A program made the position numbers and the translations under genes. 64,000 bases of DNA, taken from Azospirillum soli (GTDB lineage Bacteria; Pseudomonadota; Alphaproteobacteria; Azospirillales; Azospirillaceae). Shown in pieces: positions 42,714-53,989 of the stretch. The DNA is taken from NCBI RefSeq assembly GCF_017876165.1, contig NZ_JAGINQ010000001.1, positions 1 to 64,000 of the forward strand. The letters are read 5' to 3'. Below the pieces are notes generated by a model. The model saw nothing but the letters and a program-made list of their open reading frames with translations. It searched no databases and was not told the origin of the DNA. Every line of letters starts with the position of its first letter. Position 1 is the first letter of the stretch.

Positions 42714-43194
42714 GGTCACTCCCAGTCCGCGTCCATGATGATGGTAAGGCGTGAACACCTCGGCATCAAGGAATGCGGCACGCTTTCAAGGACAACCAGC
42801 CCTCACGTTCTTGCTTCGTTCGAGCCGCCGGCCTATCCTTCGACCGTCACCAGCCGAACCGCGTCCGCGCCCCATGCGACATATCGGAAAATATGTCGCA
42901 CAATGTTGCACGCTCTGCGTCATGCGCATGGCGGGCGGTTTTGTTCGTGTTCAAATCGTTGTGCAGTCCGTACACAACGGCGGCACACAAACGGTCCCGC
43001 GAAACGGGTTGAACGGACACGGAAAAAGGCGGCTTCTCGCCATTGTGCAGATTTGAGAACCGGCCAAATCTGCACAACGGTGCACAATTCGCGGTATGCG
43101 CCGGGCGCATGGCGAACGCCGGGCGGTGCCGGCCCTACCGGGGTGTGCGCTGCTGCGAGCGCAGCACGCCGCCGGCTGGGCGTCGCACCGCCCG
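42714..43194. promoter_or_regulatory. Intergenic region with three perfect inverted repeats
   Basis: No gene is supported. It contains TGCGACATAT/ATATGTCGCA (42875-42884 and 42891-42900), GTTGTG/CACAAC (42958-42963 and 42973-42978) and TTGTGCAGATTTG/CAAATCTGCACAA (43043-43055 and 43065-43077), all perfect. TTGTGCA or its complement recurs at 43044, 43071 and 43081. This density of symmetry suggests an operator region, probably for the ribbon-helix-helix protein encoded downstream or for the VapB promoter on the other side. Confidence 0.6.
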
Positions 43195-43455
43195 GTGTGC
43201 CGCAACCTCACGGTCTCCGGCCGGCGCACCAGCATGGCCCTGGAGCCGGGCTACTGGGACGGCCTGCGGGACATCTGCGCCCGCGAGGGCATGACCCTGA
43301 ACGAGCTGTGCACGGCCATCGACCAGCGGCGCGGCTCCGCCCGGCTGACCGCGTCCGTGCGGGTGTTCGTCGTCACCTATTTCCGCTGCGCCACCCCGCC
43401 TCCGGAGAGGGAGCTTTCGCCCGTGCTGCGCGCCGCCATTCAGGATGTCGGCTGA
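43195..43455 (+). CDS. Ribbon-helix-helix domain protein (RHH_4 type)
   Basis: An 86-aa protein if begun at GTG 43195; the open frame extends upstream to an ATG at 43096. The core CRNLTVSGRRTSMALEPGYWDG, then LRDICAREGMTLNELCTAIDQR, then LTASVRVFVVTYFR is the alphaproteobacterial RHH_4 (PF13467-like) arrangement. It is translationally coupled to the nuclease-like gene (TGATG overlap). The upstream palindromes may be its operator. Confidence 0.8.
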   Translation: MCRNLTVSGRRTSMALEPGYWDGLRDICAREGMTLNELCTAIDQRRGSARLTASVRVFVVTYFRCATPPPERELSPVLRAAIQDVG

Positions 43456-44159
43456 TGCGGGGGATCGGACTTTGCATTCTCCTGCTGGCGCTGGCCGCCC
43501 CCGCCGCCGCGCGGGATGTGATCCGGGGCACCGTGGAGGCGGTGCCGGACGGCGGCACCGTGATCGTCGCCGGCACCCGCATCCGCCTGTGGGGCATCCG
43601 CGCCCTGGGGTTGGAGCAAAGCTGCGCCGACGCTGATGGCCGCCCTTATCCCTGTGGCCGGCTGGCGGCCCTGGCGCTGGACCGGCGGGCCCGTGGCCGC
43701 ACCGTGGAGTGCCAGGTCTCCTCCGCCCGGACGGAAGGCGTCTTGGTGGCGCAATGCCTGTCCGGGTCCATCGACGTCGCCGATCTCCAGGTTCTGTCCG
43801 GCCTCGCCCTCGACCATCCGGCCAGCAGCGGCGGCCATTACCAGTCCCAGCAAGCCACCGCCGTCCGGCTGCGACGCGGCCTGTGGACCAATCCCCTGCC
43901 GTGGCCCTTCGACGACCCGGCACCGCCGCCACAGGCGCGCCCCTTGGAGAGCCGCCCTCCCGAAGGAGGGCGGCGATCCCGTCACTCGGCGGCCATGGAA
44001 ACGCCAGCACCGGCGTCGTCTTCCGGTTCGGCCCCGAACCGCATGGCCTCGGGCAGCCAGTCGCAGCCCTTGATCTGCCAGTCCGGCGCGTCGTCCGGAG
44101 CCTTGGCGGTGCGCTCGAAGTGCCTCACCAGCGCCTCCACCAAACCGGACTTCCGGTAA
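43455..44159 (+). CDS. Secreted staphylococcal-nuclease-like (thermonuclease) protein
   Basis: A 234-aa open frame. The first 20 residues (MRGIGLCILLLALAAPAAAR) are a signal peptide. The body has RGTVEAVPDGGTVIVAGTRIRLWGI, CGRLAALALDRRARGRTVECQV and GLALDHPASSG, the TNase fold. The canonical nuclease Arg/Asp/Glu set appears incomplete (DGGT instead of DGDT), so activity is doubtful. Similarity ends near residue 160; the remaining codons run antisense into the 3' end of the ParB-like gene and may reflect a lost stop. Confidence 0.7.
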   Translation: MRGIGLCILLLALAAPAAARDVIRGTVEAVPDGGTVIVAGTRIRLWGIRALGLEQSCADADGRPYPCGRLAALALDRRARGRTVECQVSSARTEGVLVAQCLSGSIDVADLQVLSGLALDHPASSGGHYQSQQATAVRLRRGLWTNPLPWPFDDPAPPPQARPLESRPPEGGRRSRHSAAMETPAPASSSGSAPNRMASGSQSQPLICQSGASSGALAVRSKCLTSASTKPDFR

Positions 44160-45724
44160 TCCGCCAGCCGCGCCATGGTCACCGTGGCCCCGCTCGCGGC
44201 GGCGATGGCGCACAGCTGGTCGCGGGTGCGCCCGCCCAGGAAGGTTTCGTCGGGCCGCCACCAGTCGCGCATGTCGGCCCCGAGGTCGCGGGCCACCCGG
44301 TTGAACAGGCTGTCGCCGCCGTCGATCACCTCCAGGTCGCCCTGGCCGAAGGCGAGGATGTTCAGCAGCAGGTGCAGCCCGTCCAGGTCCTCGTCGCCGA
44401 GCCGCTTGACCCGCTCGTAGAGATCGGCCCCGTCCTTCGGCGCGGCGGTCAGCCGCTCCCACGCCCCCCGGCTGTCCTCAACCGGCTCCTGCCCCAGCAA
44501 CCGCTCGAAGTACGCCGCTGCCGCTTCCACCGCGTCATAGCCGCGCGGGCGGCGGTCCATCCCCGAAGCCAGCGCCAGGGCGGGGTGCGCCTCGACCGGC
44601 ACCCGGCCATGGTGGCCGTCGGCCCGGCGCAGCAGCGTCACCACCGCAACCTCCCTGGCCTTGCGCCGGGCGGCGATCAGCAGCGTCTGCACGGCCAGCG
44701 TCTTGTGCGCCGCCATGTGGCGGACCAGCCACGCCGGGTATTCCGCCCGCTCCCGCCGCGCCGCCATGGGGCTGTCCCGCGTCTCGGCGGCGACCGCTGG
44801 CCGCACCTCGTGGCGCACCAGCCCGTCGCGCACCTCGACCCGGCCTGCCGGGGTCAGGTGGATCACCGTGCCGCCGCTCCCGCCCTCCGGGGCCGGGCGG
44901 TAGTGCCACCAGGGCGCGCCGTGGGTGTCGAACACGTCCACGAACGCCGCCGTCCGCGCCCGTTCCGCCGCCATCGCCTCGACGGCCTGCCGCTGCAACG
45001 CCTGGAACTGTTCGGCGTCGTCGAAGTAGGTCGCCTCGGCCTCGGCGAGCAGGTCGGCGGTGACGGTGCCCGTGTAGCGCTCCAGCGGGAACACCGCCAT
45101 GGCGACGGAGGGCTTTTCCTCGACCAGCATGGCGCGGACGTCCTCGGCGTCGCACCAGCCGCCCGCCGCGATCCCGGCGACGATGCCCCGCTGCTGCTCG
45201 TGGGTGCCGAGCGTCAGCGCCTCGGCGATGCCGAGCCCGACAACGCCGTCGCGCACCGCCTGCTTGGCCTCATCGCACAGCCCGGCCAGCGCCAGCCGGC
45301 GCTTGACCGTGGCGGTGCTCAAACCCGTCTGCGCCGCCACGTCCTCCAGCGTGGCGCCCTTCTGAAGCAGGGCGGCGAAACCGTCCGCCTCGTCGATGGC
45401 GTCCAACGCCTCGCGCTGCACGTTCTCCACCAGGGCGATGCGCCGGGCGTCGGCGGGCTTCAGCCCATGGCGCACCTCGACGGGCACGCGGTAATCGGCG
45501 CCGATGTCGCCCCGGTTCTCCAGCAGCTTCAAGGCTTGGTAGCGGCGCTCGCCGGTGACGACGCGGAAGCGGTCGCCCTTGAGGCAGGTGACGACGAGGT
45601 TTTGCAGCACGCCGTCGGTCCGGATGGAGCGGGCCAGCCCCTCGATGCCGGCGGGGTCGATGCGCTTGCGCGGATTGGCCGTGGGCGGGAGAAGCTGGGA
45701 CAGGGGAACAAGCTGGTTGCTCAT
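43982..45724 (-). CDS. Large ParB-like DNA-binding protein
   Basis: A 580-aa protein. The N-terminal ParB/Srx CTPase-type domain has LVPLSQLLPPTANPRKRIDP, LARSIRTDGVLQNLVV, VVTGERRYQALK and ARRIALVENVQREAL. It is followed by a KorB-like helix-turn-helix (TLEDVAAQTGLSTATVKRRLALAGL). The C-terminal 350 residues are specific to the plasmid/island family. No parA is nearby, so it is more likely a regulator or nucleoid-type protein of a former mobile element than a partition pair. Its upstream region carries the same structured leader as the ArdC-like gene. Confidence 0.85.
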   Translation of the reverse strand: MSNQLVPLSQLLPPTANPRKRIDPAGIEGLARSIRTDGVLQNLVVTCLKGDRFRVVTGERRYQALKLLENRGDIGADYRVPVEVRHGLKPADARRIALVENVQREALDAIDEADGFAALLQKGATLEDVAAQTGLSTATVKRRLALAGLCDEAKQAVRDGVVGLGIAEALTLGTHEQQRGIVAGIAAGGWCDAEDVRAMLVEEKPSVAMAVFPLERYTGTVTADLLAEAEATYFDDAEQFQALQRQAVEAMAAERARTAAFVDVFDTHGAPWWHYRPAPEGGSGGTVIHLTPAGRVEVRDGLVRHEVRPAVAAETRDSPMAARRERAEYPAWLVRHMAAHKTLAVQTLLIAARRKAREVAVVTLLRRADGHHGRVPVEAHPALALASGMDRRPRGYDAVEAAAAYFERLLGQEPVEDSRGAWERLTAAPKDGADLYERVKRLGDEDLDGLHLLLNILAFGQGDLEVIDGGDSLFNRVARDLGADMRDWWRPDETFLGGRTRDQLCAIAAASGATVTMARLADYRKSGLVEALVRHFERTAKAPDDAPDWQIKGCDWLPEAMRFGAEPEDDAGAGVSMAAE

Positions 45725-45751
45725 GGGTCACTCCCTCTCTCGTGAAGCTGC

Positions 45752-45780
45752 GAAGCAGCAGCGAAGGCCGCTGCTGCTTC
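45752..45780 (-). promoter_or_regulatory. Leader hairpin just upstream of the ParB-like gene
   Basis: GAAGCAGCAGC and GCTGCTGCTTC form a perfect 11-bp stem with a 7-nt loop, 28 nt upstream of the start codon. It mirrors the hairpin at 13030-13057 before the ArdC-like gene. Confidence 0.5.
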
Positions 45781-46010
45781 CCGGGGCCGCGCGAGCGGTG
45801 GGTGAGTGGGGGGCGAGGGCCGGCGCGCCGGGCCGGGCTGTCCGGGTGAGGGGCACGAGCCGTGCCCTGAACCGGCGGCCCTGCCCGGCAACAGGCGGCC
45901 CTCGCGGGGGAGAGAGCGGCAACGCCCTCTCTTCCCCGATTTAGGGAGCGGCGCGGGCGCCCGGCCCGCCGCCGCTCCGGACGACCGGGGCCGCAGGCCC
46001 GCCGCTTTCC

Positions 46011-46117
46011 GCGGCAGGGATCGTCACCCGCAGGGCCGAGACGCGCGAAGGCGCGGCTCGGCGGGCCTCTGGCCCGTAGAGCCCGGTCCGGCACACCGTG
46101 CCGGAGCCGCCCATCAT
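46011..46117 (-). ncRNA. Candidate structured RNA leader, copy 2 (parB side)
   Basis: On the minus strand it shares the linkers ATGGGCG, ACCGGGCTCTA, CCGAGCC, GTCTCGGC and GTGACGATCCCTG with 13237-13347. Hairpin 1 is CCGGCAC/GTGCCGG instead of CCGCCGC/GCGGCGG. Hairpin 2 is GGGCC/GGCCC instead of TGGC/GCCA. The inner part of hairpin 3 is CGCG/CGCG around CCTT. Stems change on both sides while linkers stay fixed, as expected for a conserved RNA. It is about 290-390 nt upstream of the ParB-like start codon. Confidence 0.6.
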
Positions 46118-46210
46118 TCCCTCGCCGGCTGATTGCTGGGTGATTGCTGAGCCTCCGGGCCGATCCCCGGCGGCGCCGGGCGAGCCACCGGAACGCGCCT
46201 CGCCCGGAAC

Positions 46211-46246
46211 GAAAAAAGCCTGAAAGTCCAAGGACTTCCAGGCTTC
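46211..46246 (-). terminator. Rho-independent terminator of tRNA-Pro
   Basis: On the minus strand GAAGCCTG-GAAGTCC and GGACTTT-CAGGCTTTTTTC form a strong hairpin with a six-T run, beginning 18 nt after the tRNA 3' end. Confidence 0.9.
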
Positions 46247-46263
46247 TCTTCCGTTTCCGGAAC

Positions 46264-46340
46264 TGGTCGGAGCGACAGGATTCGAACCTGCGACCCCCAG
46301 ACCCCCAGTCTGATGCGCTACCAGGCTGCGCTACGCTCCG
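46264..46340 (-). tRNA. tRNA-Pro (anticodon GGG)
   Basis: A 77-nt cloverleaf on the minus strand. The acceptor stem CGGAGCG/CGCTCCG is followed by A and an encoded CCA. The D arm is GCGCAGCCTGGTAGCGC. The anticodon stem TCAGA/TCTGG encloses the loop CTGGGGG with anticodon GGG. The T arm is GCAGGTTCGAATCCTGT. It marks the right border of the accessory region, but no duplicated 3' end was found on the left. Confidence 0.95.
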
Positions 46341-46433
46341 TCAAGCGGACCGCCCTTGTTCCGGAAGGGAGCGGGACTATAGCCGCGACCTGCGGCCGAC
46401 GCAACAGCTCCCGTTCGAATTTTTTCAACAAAA

Positions 46434-46922
46434 TCAAATTGGCGGATTTCCCCGGTTTCCCGCGGTTCCGCCCGGTCCACCAAGCAGCCGACGCAACGCC
46501 TTCAGTTCGTCCAGCACCAAGACAACCTCGCGGCGGAGCGCCTCCGGAAGGACCGAGGGCTCAGCGATCGCATTCTCCATGTGGGACTCGTCGTCCGGGT
46601 CCGGCTCGGCGACTTCCATCGCCTCCCCGGCGGTATCCAGGCTTCCATCGGCATCGGGGGCATCTGCCCGCCCTTCCTTCAGGAGACGCTGGACGCCCTT
46701 GATGGTGTAGCCTTCGCGATGGAGCAGGCTTTGGATTCGCCGCAGAAGCTCGACATCCTCCGGGCGGTAATAGCGCCGCCCGCCGCCGCGTTTCAGCGGG
46801 CGGATCTGCGGGAACTTGGTTTCCCAGAACCGCAACACATGCTGCGGAACGTCCAGTTCGGTCGAAACCTCGCTGATGGTGCGGAACGCCGTCGCCGATT
46901 TCACGGAGCCGTGCGTTCTCAT
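46434..46922 (-). CDS. MerR-family transcriptional regulator
   Basis: A 162-aa protein. The N-terminal MerR helix-turn-helix ([30 protein letters not shown]) has the wing [29 protein letters not shown]. The C-terminal part is acidic and lacks metal-binding cysteines. It follows ihfA by about 40 bp, the usual alphaproteobacterial arrangement. Its target genes are unknown. Confidence 0.9.
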   Translation of the reverse strand: MRTHGSVKSATAFRTISEVSTELDVPQHVLRFWETKFPQIRPLKRGGGRRYYRPEDVELLRRIQSLLHREGYTIKGVQRLLKEGRADAPDADGSLDTAGEAMEVAEPDPDDESHMENAIAEPSVLPEALRREVVLVLDELKALRRLLGGPGGTAGNRGNPPI

Positions 46923-46963
46923 ACCTGGGAAACCTTATGCCTTGCGGAAATTAAGGGCGGAAA

Positions 46964-47296
46964 TCAGGACACCGCCTTGACGCGGGCCGTTTCAGCGGCG
47001 CTGAGAACCTCGTTGATTCGGTTCTTCAGGACGTGGCTGGCGCGGAACACCAGGACCCGGCGCGGCAGAATCGGAACCTCTTCGCCTGTCTTGGGGTTGC
47101 GGCCGACGCGCTGGCCCTTCTGGCGGACCTGAAAACTGCCGAAGGATGAAATCTTGACCATCTCGCCGCGCGCCAGCGCGTCGGAGATCTCATCCAACAC
47201 GCTTTCGACCAGATCGGCGGATTCGTTGCGTGACAGGCCGACTTCTTGGTAGACGGCTTCGCTGAGCTGTGCACGCGTGACGGTGTTCTGGGACAT
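46964..47296 (-). CDS. ihfA: Integration host factor alpha subunit
   Basis: A 110-aa DNABII protein. [60 protein letters not shown] and [17 protein letters not shown] match IHF alpha, including the DNA-intercalating RNPKTGE arm. It bends DNA, and in some CRISPR systems helps spacer integration at the leader. The ATG at 47296 was chosen; upstream codons are not conserved. Confidence 0.95.
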   Translation of the reverse strand: MSQNTVTRAQLSEAVYQEVGLSRNESADLVESVLDEISDALARGEMVKISSFGSFQVRQKGQRVGRNPKTGEEVPILPRRVLVFRASHVLKNRINEVLSAAETARVKAVS

Positions 47297-47435
47297 GGTT
47301 CGCCTCCCCCGCAACCACAGGGGAAAAACCGTAATCCGGCCGAAGAACCCCGTCAATTCAAAAGCTTGGAACGCGTCGTTGAGACGGCCGTGACAAACGC
47401 AGCTTAACAGAGAACTTGCCCGCTACCGTGCTCCG

Positions 47436-48407
47436 TCACCAGCGAACCAGGGCGGAACCCCAAGACAGCCCGCCGCCGATGGCCTCCATCAGGATCAGGT
47501 CACCGCGCTTGATTCGCCCGTCATGCACCGCTTCGCACAGCGCCAGCGGGATCGAGGCGGCCGAAGTGTTGCCGTGACGGTCCACCGTCAGCACCACCTT
47601 GTCGCTCGACAGTTTCAGCTTGCGGGCGATGCCGTCGATGATTCGCTGGTTGGCCTGGTGCGGGACCAGCCAATCGACCGCCGAGGGCTCCAACCCGTTG
47701 GCGGTCAGCGCCTCTTCCACCACGGCCGACAGCTTGCTGACGGCGTGACGGAAGATGTCCTGGCCATGCATCCGCACATGCCCGGTCATGCCGGTGCTTG
47801 ACGGGCCGCCATCCACATAGAGCAGATCGTAATGGGCGCCGTCCGAATGCAGGTGCGTAGACAGCAGGCCCCGATCGTTGGAGGTACCCGCCCCCTCATA
47901 ACCGTCCAGAACCACCGCGCCGGCCCCGTCGCCGAACAGCACGCAGGTGGTGCGGTCGTTCCAGTCCAGCAGGCGCGAGAAGGTCTCGGCGCCGATCACC
48001 AGGGCGCGGGTCGCCTGCCCGGCGCGGATGAAGTTGTCGGCAATGGACAGCGCGTAGACGAAGCCGGCGCAGACCGCCTGGATGTCGAGCGCGAAGCCCT
48101 TGGTGCCCAGCGCCGCCTGAACCTTCGTGGCGGTGGCCGGGAAGGTGTTGTCCGGAGTCGTGGTGGCGAGGACGATGCAGTCGATGCTCCCGGCATCCAC
48201 CCCGGCATGCTCCAGCGCGCGGACCGCCGCCGCGACGGCGAGGTCGGAAGTCATTTCCCCCTCGGCCGCGATGTGGCGCGACTTGATGCCTGTGCGCTGG
48301 ACGATCCACTCGTCGCTGGTGTCCACCCGCTGTTCCAGGTCGCGGTTGGTCACGACGTTGGCCGGCAGGTAGGAACCGCAGCCGAGGATCCGGGAACGCT
48401 TCGCCAT
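47436..48407 (-). CDS. fabH: Beta-ketoacyl-ACP synthase III
   Basis: A 323-aa thiolase-fold enzyme that condenses acetyl-CoA with malonyl-ACP to start fatty acid synthesis. Catalytic Cys113 lies in DIQAVCAGF, His in VPHQANQRI and Asn in [10 protein letters not shown]. The start [15 protein letters not shown] is typical. It lies 2 bp downstream of plsX, forming the conserved plsX-fabH unit, with ihfA further along. Confidence 0.97.
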   Translation of the reverse strand: MAKRSRILGCGSYLPANVVTNRDLEQRVDTSDEWIVQRTGIKSRHIAAEGEMTSDLAVAAAVRALEHAGVDAGSIDCIVLATTTPDNTFPATATKVQAALGTKGFALDIQAVCAGFVYALSIADNFIRAGQATRALVIGAETFSRLLDWNDRTTCVLFGDGAGAVVLDGYEGAGTSNDRGLLSTHLHSDGAHYDLLYVDGGPSSTGMTGHVRMHGQDIFRHAVSKLSAVVEEALTANGLEPSAVDWLVPHQANQRIIDGIARKLKLSSDKVVLTVDRHGNTSAASIPLALCEAVHDGRIKRGDLILMEAIGGGLSWGSALVRW

Positions 48408-48409
48408 AA

Positions 48410-49462
48410 TCAGACCGCCGCCGCCTTGGTATCGGGAAGGGGTTTGGAGTCGCCGAGGCGCTGGACCTCTTCCTTGATCCGGTCGTTGAAACCGTTCGCC
48501 GCCAGATTGAAGGCCACGCCGATGGCGTTGGCGAAACCGACCGCGTCGGTGCCGCCGTGGCTCTTCACGCAGACGCCGCGCAAACCCAGGAACATCGCGC
48601 CGTTGTAGCGGCGCGGATCGGTGCGCTGCTTCAACCGCTTGAACGCCCCGCGCGCCAGCAGGTAGCCGAGCCGCGCCGTCCAGGACGACTCGAAGGTGCG
48701 GCGCAGGAACTCGGTGTAGAGCTTGGCCGTGCCCTCGGCGGTCTTCAGCGCGACATTGCCGGTGAAACCGTCGGTAACAATCACGTCCACCGTGCCGCCG
48801 GCGATGTCGTTGCCCTCGACGAAGCCGTGGAAACGGCCGGGCAGCGGCATCTCGCGCAGGCGCGCGGCGGCGTTGCGCACCACCTCATTGCCCTTCACCT
48901 CTTCCGAACCGATGTTCAGCACGCCGATGGTCGGCTCGGGCAGGCCCAGCACAGTGCGCGCGAAGATCGCGCCCATGACGGCGAACTGCACGAGATTCTC
49001 GGGCTGACATTCCGTGTTCGCGCCGAGGTCGAGCATGACGCTCTCCCCGCGCAGGGTCGGGAAGAACGATGCGATCGCCGGCCGGTCAATGCCCGGCAGC
49101 GTTTTCAGCACGAACTTCGCCATGGCCATCAGCGCGCCGGTGTTGCCGGCGGACACCACGCACGCGGCCTGTCCGTCGGCGACCGCGTCGATGGCGAGCC
49201 GCATGCTCGACTGGCGCCCCGCGCGCAGGGCGACGGACGGCTTGGCATCGCCGGCCACCGCGTCCGGGGTGTGACGCACCTCGGCCACCGCCTTCAAGGC
49301 CGGCCGTTGGGCCAGCAGCGGCTCGATGCGGGCGGCGTCCCCATACAGAAGGTAATGCACACCGGGGTGGCGCTCGCGGGCGATGTCCGCCCCGGCTACC
49401 ACCATGTCGGGTGCATGGTCGCCGCCCATGGCATCAAGGGCAATGGTCAGGCGCTGGCTCAC
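48410..49462 (-). CDS. plsX: Phosphate acyltransferase PlsX
   Basis: A 350-aa enzyme that makes acyl-phosphate from acyl-ACP for phospholipid synthesis. Family blocks [64 protein letters not shown] and [16 protein letters not shown] are intact. It stands between rpmF and fabH. Confidence 0.97.
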   Translation of the reverse strand: MSQRLTIALDAMGGDHAPDMVVAGADIARERHPGVHYLLYGDAARIEPLLAQRPALKAVAEVRHTPDAVAGDAKPSVALRAGRQSSMRLAIDAVADGQAACVVSAGNTGALMAMAKFVLKTLPGIDRPAIASFFPTLRGESVMLDLGANTECQPENLVQFAVMGAIFARTVLGLPEPTIGVLNIGSEEVKGNEVVRNAAARLREMPLPGRFHGFVEGNDIAGGTVDVIVTDGFTGNVALKTAEGTAKLYTEFLRRTFESSWTARLGYLLARGAFKRLKQRTDPRRYNGAMFLGLRGVCVKSHGGTDAVGFANAIGVAFNLAANGFNDRIKEEVQRLGDSKPLPDTKAAAV

Positions 49463-49511
49463 CGCGGATAGGCTCCCTGGCTAGAACGGGTGGCGGCCGG
49501 CCGGACCGCCA

Positions 49512-49697
49512 TCAGGCTGCCGGAGCGCTCTGAACCACTTCGCGCTGGTCGTACTGACCGCAAGAACCGCAGACGTGGTGCGGGCGCTTCAGCTCGCCGC
49601 AGCTCGGGCACTCGTTGAACGCCGAGGTCGGCAGAGCGTGGTGCGAACGACGCATGTTGCGACGCGACTTGGAGGTCTTCTTCTTCGGAACAGCCAT
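49512..49697 (-). CDS. rpmF: Ribosomal protein bL32
   Basis: A 61-aa protein: [20 protein letters not shown] at the start and a zinc ribbon CPSCGE...CGSCGQYD, all four cysteines present. The start follows a GAGAG-type ribosome-binding site. It lies in the usual yceD-rpmF-plsX order. Confidence 0.97.
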   Translation of the reverse strand: MAVPKKKTSKSRRNMRRSHHALPTSAFNECPSCGELKRPHHVCGSCGQYDQREVVQSAPAA

Positions 49698-49802
49698 AGC
49701 CGTGAACTCTCTTCATTGTAAAAGGCGGCCCGAAGGGGGGCCGCCTGACGCGAGCGGCATTCATTAAGGCAATTGCCCTCGAAGAGCAAGCCCGTTCAGG
49801 CG

Positions 49803-50378
49803 CTAATTCGGACGCTTCAAACGTTCCAGCGCGGCGAAAGGGTTCGGCTTCTCCGGCTCGACCACGCCGCCGTCGTCCTCATCCTCGCCGGCGTCGCCGT
49901 AGCCGGCGAACTCCACGCCTTCTGCATGCGGATAGGGGTCGAGCGCCAGCGACAAATGCTGGGCGGTCAATTCGCCGATGTCGACGCGCCCATTGGTCAT
50001 GGGCTCCGGAATGTCCTCCTCGGAGATGTTCGGATCGATTTCGATCTCATCCTCCTCCTTGGGAATCATCGACTCCGGGGCGAACAGCGCGCCGAAGCTT
50101 TCCGTCACGTGGGCGGGCACCGGGTCGAGCGTCACGACGCAGGTCTGCACCACGTCGGCCTCCAGTTCCCCGGCGACGCGGACCATCTGACCGCCGCGCA
50201 CGGAGCGCAGGCGAACCGTGGCGACCAGCCGGTCGATGGCTTCCAGCTCGAATCGCTCGGCCAGGGCCTTGCGCTCGGCCTCCGTCGCCTCGATGGTCTC
50301 GACCACGTCGGCGCGATGAACGGCGTCGGCGCGGACGATGCGCGAGAACTCCGGTGCGGGTTCCGCGGTGTGGTGCAT
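49803..50378 (-). CDS. yceD: YceD/DUF177 family protein
   Basis: A 191-aa acidic protein: EFSRIVRADAVHRADVVETIEATEAERKALAERF, then GELEADVVQTCVVTLDPV and an acidic segment (EEDEIEIDPNISEEDIPEP), then PFAALERLKR. In bacteria and plastids the family is linked to 23S rRNA accumulation. The ATG at 50378 follows a weak GGGAT site. Confidence 0.9.
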   Translation of the reverse strand: MHHTAEPAPEFSRIVRADAVHRADVVETIEATEAERKALAERFELEAIDRLVATVRLRSVRGGQMVRVAGELEADVVQTCVVTLDPVPAHVTESFGALFAPESMIPKEEDEIEIDPNISEEDIPEPMTNGRVDIGELTAQHLSLALDPYPHAEGVEFAGYGDAGEDEDDGGVVEPEKPNPFAALERLKRPN

Positions 50379-50478
50379 GTCTGGCAATCCCTTATCAAAG
50401 CGCCCGTTCTTGTGCGGGCGCGTCCTGCATGACACATGAAACCGGCTGGGCCGAAAGGCAAGTCCCGACGCGCAAGAG

Positions 50479-51030
50479 CTACTCCGCGTGCGCTGCAGGC
50501 GGCTCACCGAAGTGGACCTCGCCGGCCAGCAGCGACTCCAGCGGCTGCGCCTCCAGCGCGGCGGCCTCGCGCCGGACGTAGGCGACCATGGCGGCGAGCC
50601 AGGCCGGATCGACCTCCGTCACCGTGCCGTAGACGTTGTTGTCCAGCGCCACCTCCAGCGGCCGGTCGTCGTCGTCCGCCAGGGCCGCGTCGTAGACCTG
50701 GATGCGGCCGGCCATGGCGCGCGCGATGGTTTTGATGCGGCGGCTGATCCCGGTGTCGCCAACACCCATTTCCATCAGCGACTTCTCGAAATTGTCGATC
50801 ATCGTTTCATAGAGCGCGCGGGAACGCTCGGCCGCCGCTGCCCCCTGCCCCTTCAGGCGTCGCATCACCAGAAAGACGTGCAGCGCCACCATGTCGAAGC
50901 GGCCATCCAACGTGTCGGGAACGCCAAGGTCACGGTAGAAGCCCGGCTGGCGGGCCTGATCCACGATCTTTGCGAAGAATTCGGCGGCGGCGCGCGCTTC
51001 GCGGCGGCGCCGGAACAGGCGGTCGAGCAC
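50479..51030 (-). CDS. Ubiquinol-cytochrome c chaperone (CBP3 family)
   Basis: A 183-aa protein if started at GTG 51030. AAAEFFAKIVDQARQPGFYRDLGVPDTLDGRFDMVALHVFLVMRRLKG and FEKSLMEMGVGDTGISRRIKTIARAMAGRIQVYDAAL match the alphaproteobacterial Ubiq_cyt_C_chap domain, needed to assemble cytochrome bc1. The longer open frame to 51120 is not conserved in character. It is divergent from bamE. Confidence 0.87.
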   Translation of the reverse strand: MLDRLFRRRREARAAAEFFAKIVDQARQPGFYRDLGVPDTLDGRFDMVALHVFLVMRRLKGQGAAAAERSRALYETMIDNFEKSLMEMGVGDTGISRRIKTIARAMAGRIQVYDAALADDDDRPLEVALDNNVYGTVTEVDPAWLAAMVAYVRREAAALEAQPLESLLAGEVHFGEPPAAHAE

Positions 51031-51157
51031 GGTTTCTCTCTCGCTCGGAGTTTCGTTGACAGGACAAACCGCAGGGTGCGATTGTCCCGGCATTGTGGGC
51101 TCAGCGCGGCAACACAACACTGCCGCTGCCCGTCCATGCCATCATAGCCTGAGCACC

Positions 51158-51625
51158 ATGACGAGATCGATTCCTTCGACGCTGTGCGCCATCGCCTTTC
51201 TGGGTCTTGCGGTGTCCGCCTGCTCGCCCGTCGTGGCGACGCGCGGCAATTTGGCGGATCCCGACCGTCTCGCCGAGGTGAAGGCCGGCCAGACCCGGCG
51301 CGAGGACGTGGCCGCGATCCTCGGCACGCCGACCTCCGCCGGCACCTTCGACCCGAACGTCTGGTACTACATCGGCCAGAAGACGGAAAAGGTCGCCTTC
51401 TTCCAGCCGGACGTGGTGGAGCGCCGCGTGGTCATCGTCCATTTCGACGAAGCCGGCGTGGTGAAGGAGATCAAGCAGCTCGACGAGAGCAACGGCCAGG
51501 ACATCGAGATGGTGGACCGCACCACCCCGACCGCCGGCCGCGAATTGGGCTTCATCGAACAGATGCTCGGCAACGTCGGCCGCTTCTCCGCCAAGGACAC
51601 CAAGGGCAGCGGTCCCGGACGGTAA
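51158..51625 (+). CDS. bamE: Outer-membrane assembly lipoprotein BamE (SmpA/OmlA)
   Basis: A 155-aa lipoprotein. The signal peptide ends in a lipobox (LAVSAC, Cys about residue 22), followed by the SmpA/OmlA domain: LAEVKAGQTRREDVAAILGTPTS, WYYIGQKTEKVAFFQPDVVERRVVIVHFDEAGVV. It is part of the Bam complex that inserts beta-barrel proteins. It ends just before a shared terminator. Confidence 0.92.
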   Translation: MTRSIPSTLCAIAFLGLAVSACSPVVATRGNLADPDRLAEVKAGQTRREDVAAILGTPTSAGTFDPNVWYYIGQKTEKVAFFQPDVVERRVVIVHFDEAGVVKEIKQLDESNGQDIEMVDRTTPTAGRELGFIEQMLGNVGRFSAKDTKGSGPGR

Positions 51626-51646
51626 TCGCCGTCGCTTCCCAAAGAA

Positions 51647-51670
51647 AAAGCCCCGCTCGCGCGGGGCTTT
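51647..51670. terminator. Bidirectional terminator between bamE and hppA
   Basis: AAAGCCCCGC-TCGC-GCGGGGCTTT is a perfect 10-bp stem with A and T runs on both sides, placed between the converging ends of bamE and hppA. Confidence 0.92.
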
Positions 51671-51693
51671 CTCGTTTTGGCGGGCTTTTCCCG

Positions 51694-53796
<2,103 letters not shown>

Positions 53797-53989
53797 CTGT
53801 TCCCCCAACCTTATGTCCTCAGCCCGCCTTTGCCGCCGCTCGTACAGTCGAAGGGGGTAGACGAACCAATTATTCGGGAAAAAGCATGCCGAAGCGGCAG
53901 GCGCAATGCAACAGCCGCCACGTCCAAGAAGGCGCGGCGAATTGGCCGGTCATAGATCTGACTTTCGGATAGTCCAGATTCCAGAAGGG

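Noticed and set aside
42615..43454. Upstream extension of the TNase-like frame, giving a protein of about 510 aa
   Set aside because: The signal peptide begins at the internal ATG 43455, and the upstream part overlaps VapB antisense and the palindrome-rich region.
43982..45724. A chromosomal partition (parAB) locus
   Set aside because: No parA or parS-like cluster is nearby and the C-terminus is of the island/plasmid regulator type.
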